Position numbers and translations under genes: made by a program. The notes under the pieces are model-generated. The model searched no databases, had not been told where the DNA came from, and was given only the letters and a program-made list of their open reading frames with translations. A stretch of 64,000 bases of DNA from Pseudalkalibacillus decolorationis (lineage in GTDB: Bacteria > Bacillota > Bacilli > Bacillales > Fictibacillaceae). This document shows, piece after piece, positions 60,451 to 64,000 of this stretch (position 1 is the first letter of the stretch; the number at the start of each line of letters is the position of its first letter). The stretch is taken from contig NZ_JANHJQ010000011.1 in assembly GCF_024609785.1 (NCBI RefSeq), positions 62,001 through 126,000 on the forward strand. Direction: 5' to 3'.

Positions 60451-60987
60451 ATGAAGTCGTTTCAATTAGCTTTAATTGGGGTTTTGTTAGCAGTCGGATT
60501 TGTCTTACATGCCGTCATCCCTGGAATTTTGGGGGCCATGAAGCTTGATATGCTTCTGACGATGATGTTTCTTGCGATTTTTCTTTTTCCGGAAAAAAAG
60601 ACTGTTGCGGTCACTGCACTTTCAACAGGGGTTATTTCAGCGTTAACAACGAGCTTTCCGGGAGGACAGATCGCTAATATAATTGATAAGCCGATTACAG
60701 CATTTATCGTGCTTGGGCTATTTCTGGTTATGAAAAAGTTCCAAGGTAATGTTGCTTTAGCAGCAAGCTTAACCGCAATCGGGACAATTTTTAGTGGAAC
60801 TATATTTCTCCTATCAGCAGCAGTTCTCACGGGATTACCTGCGCCATTTACTGCTCTGTTTATAACCGTAGTGCTACCAACAGCTGCACTGAACACATTT
60901 GCGATGGTGATATTATATCCAGTTGCCCAATCAATTATAAAACGATCTAATGTGGCCACCCAACAAAAGAAGGTCATTGCAAAATAA
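60451..60987 (+). CDS. trpP: Tryptophan transporter TrpP
   Basis: A 178-aa membrane protein with about five TM helices, KSFQLALIGVLLAVGFVLHA, VIPGILGAMKLDMLLTMMFL, then FPGGQIANIIDKPITAFIVL. It resembles YhaG/TrpP of B. subtilis (172 aa), which mediates high-affinity tryptophan uptake. The TRAP-type leader strongly supports the assignment. It ends with a terminator. Confidence 0.92.
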   Translation: MKSFQLALIGVLLAVGFVLHAVIPGILGAMKLDMLLTMMFLAIFLFPEKKTVAVTALSTGVISALTTSFPGGQIANIIDKPITAFIVLGLFLVMKKFQGNVALAASLTAIGTIFSGTIFLLSAAVLTGLPAPFTALFITVVLPTAALNTFAMVILYPVAQSIIKRSNVATQQKKVIAK

Positions 60988-60999
60988 AAGAATTTGAAA

Positions 61000-61028
61000 A
61001 GGTTGACTTTGCGAAGCTGAGTCAGCCT
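61000..61028 (+). terminator. Intrinsic terminator of trpP
   Basis: AGGTTGACT/AGTCAGCCT stem (mostly paired, one G-U), followed by CTTTTCT, 13 bp after the stop. Confidence 0.75.
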
Positions 61029-61049
61029 CTTTTCTATAGTATAAGAGTA

Positions 61050-61087
61050 AAAAGGTCAAAACGGATCCTTTGCCGCTTTGACCTTTT
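61050..61087 (-). terminator. Terminator of the DUF1232 gene
   Basis: AAAAGGTCAAA/TTTGACCTTTT stem with inner CGG/CCG, T-run on the minus strand (TTTTTACTC). It is 26 bp after the stop. Confidence 0.75.
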
Positions 61088-61112
61088 AAAATTTACTTAT
61101 TACCTAGCATGG

Positions 61113-61556
61113 TTAGCTAATCGCATCATTTTCATCGAGTTTAGGATCGTTATTCTGAGGCTTTTCCTTTTCCCAATGAAGAAACTGTTTGATTTCTTTA
61201 TCCACCGTCTTCCAAATATAAGTGATTACCGCAAGATCATCTACTAGCCCTATCCCAGCTAAAATATCTGGAACTGCGTCAATTGGGCTTAGAAAATATA
61301 AAAGCCCCGCTGCAACAAGTATGATTGACTTTTTGGAAATATCACGGTAGTTACCAAGACGATATTGATCAACAAGTCGTACTAGAGCTTGGACCTTGCC
61401 CAAAAATCCTTTTAAGGAATCACGGATCTCCTGTTTGTTGAGTTTAGATCGTACTTTTCGAACCATTTCACCTGTTTCTTCTCGATTTCGAATTAACGTA
61501 CGAGCACGCTGTATCATTTTTTTGAAGTAAAAAAAGATTTTTAATTTTTTCCACAT
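61113..61556 (-). CDS. YkvA family (DUF1232) membrane protein
   Basis: A 147-aa protein. The DUF1232 core LLYFLSPIDAVPDILAGIGL plus VDDLAVITYIWK is clear at residues about 93-125. The N-terminus is basic and helical; the C-terminus is acidic (EKPQNNDPKLDENDAIS). Function unknown. Start ATG 61556 with AAGGAGG at eight bases; the longer frame is not supported. Confidence 0.85.
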   Translation of the reverse strand: MWKKLKIFFYFKKMIQRARTLIRNREETGEMVRKVRSKLNKQEIRDSLKGFLGKVQALVRLVDQYRLGNYRDISKKSIILVAAGLLYFLSPIDAVPDILAGIGLVDDLAVITYIWKTVDKEIKQFLHWEKEKPQNNDPKLDENDAIS

Positions 61557-61694
61557 AGCTGCTGCCTCCTTGTATACCTTATTTTCCACATTTTACTCTA
61601 TCTTAATCTCATAAGGTATACTTGCCAAGTAATTCATAACAGCAGACAGCTACATAACCTACACAGATAAAAGGCACACTAATCTAAGCTTCTA

Positions 61695-61892
61695 TTAATA
61701 ATTGAACACAAATAACAGAATACCGATTAATAAACAAGCACTACCAATCACACCAAGTATGCGCCCAGCACTTTGTTTTTTATAGACTTTGACATTCCGG
61801 AACGAGTAACGGTTTGTAGCTACATACATACGGAACATGAAATAAAACAACAATAAACCCACAATAGCAAGTACAATAATTCCATAAATCAC
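61695..61892 (-). CDS. Small two-TM membrane protein
   Basis: A 65-aa protein, VIYGIIVLAIVGLLLFYFMF, then a basic loop RNVKVYKKQSAG and a second TM RILGVIGSACLLIGILLFVF. GTG 61892 fits GGGGAGGG at six bases better than ATG 61898, which abuts it. No family recognised. It lies between DUF1232 and the ytxH-like gene. Confidence 0.65.
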   Translation of the reverse strand: MIYGIIVLAIVGLLLFYFMFRMYVATNRYSFRNVKVYKKQSAGRILGVIGSACLLIGILLFVFNY

Positions 61893-62124
61893 GCGCATCC
61901 CTCCCCATATCAAAACCTATGTTTATGCACCTATAAATATTCCTTTGAAATTGTTTAACTTTGTCGATTTTGAGGAAAGGTTTTGAAGAAAAGGTCGAAC
62001 GATTATTGAAGGGTTCACTGGCGGCTTCGCGAATTGTAAACATACAGACTTATCTTATTTGGCCGATCGATACATGATAATCCATGAAGATAAGAACGAT
62101 TAGATGATGAAGGGAGAAGATTAT

Positions 62125-62499
62125 ATGAAGAAGCAACAAAAATCTGTATTAATGGGTATTGCAGTTGGGAGTATTGTAACTGCGGCAGTAACATTACTTT
62201 CAACACCAAAGTCTGGGAAGGAACTGCGCTTAGACTTAAAGGATTCGACGAATAAATTAAAACAAACCATGCTTGAGGTTAAACAAGAAGGAATTAGTCT
62301 TAAAGAGCAAATTGTTCAGGTTTCTAAAGAAGGTGTGGAGGCTTTTAAAGAAGTTGCGACCGACCTAAAAGAAGATATTCGCACTTGGAAAAGAGACGTT
62401 GAGCCAAACATCGAAAATATCAAGATAGATGTTGAAGCAATTAATGAAACTGTCACTGAACTTCAAGAGGAAACAAAGAAACCACTTGCAAAAAAATAG
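62125..62499 (+). CDS. yhaH: YtxH domain protein (YhaH-like)
   Basis: A 124-aa protein with an N-terminal hydrophobic segment (SVLMGIAVGSIVTAAVTLLS), the TPKSGKELR motif of YtxH-domain proteins and a long amphipathic helix (LKQTMLEVKQEGISLKEQIV). The domain is often on stress proteins. Position one gene before scoC matches yhaH in B. subtilis. ATG 62125 has AAGGGAG upstream. Function is not established. Confidence 0.82.
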   Translation: MKKQQKSVLMGIAVGSIVTAAVTLLSTPKSGKELRLDLKDSTNKLKQTMLEVKQEGISLKEQIVQVSKEGVEAFKEVATDLKEDIRTWKRDVEPNIENIKIDVEAINETVTELQEETKKPLAKK

Positions 62500-62510
62500 T
62501 AGCTTCTAAA

Positions 62511-62540
62511 GATAGGCTAACTCTTCTGAGTTAGCCTATT
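62511..62540 (+). terminator. Intrinsic terminator of the ytxH-like gene
   Basis: GATAGGCTAACTC/GAGTTAGCCTATT stem with a TTCT loop and a short T-rich tail, 11 bp after the stop. Confidence 0.8.
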
Positions 62541-62753
62541 AATATTGTTGGTATTTGCAGGATTTCCCCTTCATGTAAAGAAATTCTATTATTACTAACG
62601 CTTCACACTTTGCTATCGTTCGTGGCGCTAATTCTTTGGTTAATAATGATTTAAGAAATAATAGGAAAATGTACTCAAATGTTATTGATAATTTGCCGAT
62701 ACATATGGCAGTACTCTATTTTTAGAGACTCGAACGAATGGATCGATTTAAAG

Positions 62754-62905
62754 AGGACGTTCAAAAAGAATCCAAATGATAAACGGCGAATTTCTACGTT
62801 ACTCGGTTTTTCCGGTCCTCACGTATTAACACCATACGCTCCGGTCCTCAAAACTGTCGTGCCTTGAACTTCTTGTTTCTGATTCGTCTACTTTTTGAAC
62901 ACATA
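62754..62905. repeat. Family C MITE-like element, compact inverted form (copy C8)
   Basis: Starts GACGTTCAAAAAGAATCC, ends CTACTTTTTGAACACATA. Relative to the other copies the body is inverted: CGGCGAATTTCTACGTTACT is the complement of the AACGAAGAAATTCGNC block. It carries GGTCCTCACGTATTAA and GCTCCGGTCCTCA. It lies 84 bases upstream of scoC. 62541-62753 has no recognised gene. Confidence 0.8.
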
Positions 62906-62988
62906 TTTAAAGAGTTTTGAATTATTAGATATACATCTTTAAAATGTTTACATTACCTGTCATAATAAATACAGAATGGAGGTTCATT

Positions 62989-63579
62989 ATGGAAAATGAG
63001 AGAGATTTTTCAATGAAAGAAGCAATGATGTTCAGCCATAAGGTCGCACAAGTTAGTAAAGCGATGTGGAAATGCGTCGAAAAGGATTGGCAAAGCTGGA
63101 TTAAGCCATTTGGTCTAAACATTAATGAACACCATATCCTTTGGATTGCTTATCAACTAGAAGGTGCATCGATTTCTGATATCTCCAAATTTGGTGTTAT
63201 GCACGTATCAACCGCTTTTAACTTCTCAAAAAAACTCGAGGTACAAGGATATCTTACGTTTTCTAAAAAAGAGAATGATAAGCGAAATACGTATGTTAAG
63301 CTTACCGAAGATGGTCGATCACTCCTTTTACGAACAATTGAAGAATATAATCCTGATGAGTACGGCATTTTTGGAGCGTCATTAAAGATTCGTGAATTGT
63401 ATGGGAAATTTCCTGAATTTGATGAATTGATGGCTGTTATCAGAAGTGTGTACGGAAGTGAGTTCATGGCAATTCTTGATACTACTGAGAATAAACTCAA
63501 CACAGAATTCGAGGAAACCGATGGGCATCTATCATCCACATTGAAAAAAGTAGACCTAGAAAAAGTACTTACTCCTTAA
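62989..63579 (+). CDS. scoC: Transition-state regulator ScoC (Hpr), MarR family
   Basis: A 196-aa MarR-type repressor. [60 protein letters not shown] and [20 protein letters not shown] match Hpr/ScoC of B. subtilis (203 aa), with the winged-HTH recognition helix and the wing [13 protein letters not shown]. It represses extracellular protease and other stationary-phase genes, so the secreted subtilisin in this window is a possible target. ATG 62989 has GGAGG at nine bases; upstream frame is not supported. Confidence 0.93.
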   Translation: MENERDFSMKEAMMFSHKVAQVSKAMWKCVEKDWQSWIKPFGLNINEHHILWIAYQLEGASISDISKFGVMHVSTAFNFSKKLEVQGYLTFSKKENDKRNTYVKLTEDGRSLLLRTIEEYNPDEYGIFGASLKIRELYGKFPEFDELMAVIRSVYGSEFMAILDTTENKLNTEFEETDGHLSSTLKKVDLEKVLTP

Positions 63580-63645
63580 TAATTCATGAGTGATTTCAAT
63601 GACATACATTCATTCACCTTATTTGTACAGTTCTTTGAGCGTTGA

Positions 63646-63680
63646 AAGAGGGGTTGGAAATTTCCAATCTGACTCCTCTT
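63646..63680 (+). terminator. Possible terminator after scoC
   Basis: AAGAGG/CCTCTT outer arms and the perfect palindrome TTGGAAATTTCCAA (63654-63667), without a strong T-run. The rest of 63580-63906 holds no recognised gene. Confidence 0.4.
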
Positions 63681-63906
63681 AGTTTCACCGTGTTTTCTTC
63701 GATAAATCCACCTCACTCAAAGGGTTTTATCACTCTGTTATTCACTAAAAATCAGTTCTATTTTTAAGAACTTGTAAAAATTTATAAATACCTATTGATT
63801 TTTAAAGCAAATCGTCGTAATGTATGTACGTGGTTTTGATTTCACGTAAGGTATTTCACCTTTTTCCACACGTAAGATTCTAATTTATTAAAGAAGGTGA
63901 TCCATT

Positions 63907-64000
63907 ATGAATTGCTTTAAATCAATCAATTTAATTAGAGATTACGGTAAATTACGTTTATGGTTCATGTCATGTCTTTTCAGCTTGACGTACTTTATCG
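63907..64000 (+). CDS. N-terminal fragment of a probable membrane protein (possibly MFS)
   Basis: Begins MNCFKSINLIRDYGKLRLWF and continues MSCLFSLTYFI to the window end. AAGGTGATCC ribosome binding site before the ATG. The short basic N-terminus then a hydrophobic helix fits a major facilitator or other polytopic transporter; 31 codons are too few for a family call. Confidence 0.5.
   Translation, partial: MNCFKSINLIRDYGKLRLWFMSCLFSLTYFI

Noticed and set aside
60462-60977. 171-codon minus-strand frame
   Set aside because: Antisense of trpP, which has a promoter, TRAP leader and terminator on the plus strand.
1-64000. Insertion sequences, prophage genes, rRNA or tRNA genes
   Set aside because: No transposase, integrase or phage protein, and no rRNA or tRNA cloverleaf sequence, was recognised on either strand.

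Overview
The window looks like chromosome from a low-to-mid GC, endospore-forming, probably halotolerant member of the Bacillaceae. The evidence is recognisable Bacillus subtilis-type gene neighbourhoods (yhfI-lplJ-yhfK; hmoB-pbpF-hemE-hemH-hemY; ecsABC-hit; trpP; ytxH-like; scoC/hpr), strong AGGAGG-type ribosome binding sites, frequent GTG/TTG starts, a KinB-like sporulation kinase, sigma-B-like promoters and a TRAP-type leader. No rRNA, tRNA, transposase, phage gene or CRISPR array was recognised. Start coordinates were chosen from ribosome binding sites. All family names come from reading the translations, not from database searches.

Layout. 1-4.7 kb: the N-terminus of an NSS-type sodium symporter, a TrpXYZ-type ABC importer and a nitronate monooxygenase/FabK-like flavoprotein. 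4.8-5.3 kb: a gamma-carbonic anhydrase-like protein. 5.3-17.3 kb: a complete-looking aerobic phenylacetate (paa) island with PaaX, two beta-oxidation blocks, aldehyde dehydrogenase, PaaABCD, an EthD protein and PaaK; PaaE and a fused PaaZ are not seen. 17.5-21.2 kb: a Tyr-rich hypothetical protein, a 40-bp tandem array, LplJ, YhfI and YhfK. 21.3-26.6 kb: gluconate catabolism (GntK, GntP, short 6-phosphogluconate dehydrogenase) facing a divergent RpiR regulator. 26.9-32.5 kb: HelD, then a CstA / 88-aa protein ending in Cys-Cys / ArsA-ATPase operon. 32.7-41.1 kb: a secreted subtilisin, a three-gene osmoprotectant ABC importer behind a sigma-B-like promoter, PBP1A with a 185-residue acidic tail, and an orphan histidine kinase. 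41.4-45.2 kb: a second 40-bp array and hemY-hemH-hemE. 45.5-55.3 kb: a membrane protein, MCP, PBP2C-like protein, heme monooxygenase, lipid kinase, DUF3243, a DJ-1/PfpI protein and a ferritin-like protein. 55.4-64 kb: ecsC-ecsB-ecsA, hit, a GGCT-like protein, TRAP-regulated trpP, DUF1232, YtxH, ScoC and the start of a membrane protein.

The most unusual content is between the genes. Several dispersed repeat families fill the intergenic gaps: (A) mosaic elements beginning AAGAAAAGCGNAAGCGCC; (B) about 92-bp units carrying GGCGATCGCC and a 9-bp hairpin, often in tandem pairs; (C) MITE-like elements with GTTCAAAAAG termini that contain nested hairpins whose stems differ between copies but stay paired while the loop stays (A/G)TCCT or ATCGT; and (D) two 20/40-bp tandem arrays. 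Several copies begin within a few bases of a stop codon. The compensatory changes in family C are the strongest sign here of a selected but unexplained nucleic-acid structure. The CstA/CC-protein/ArsA operon is the most interesting poorly characterised protein system.
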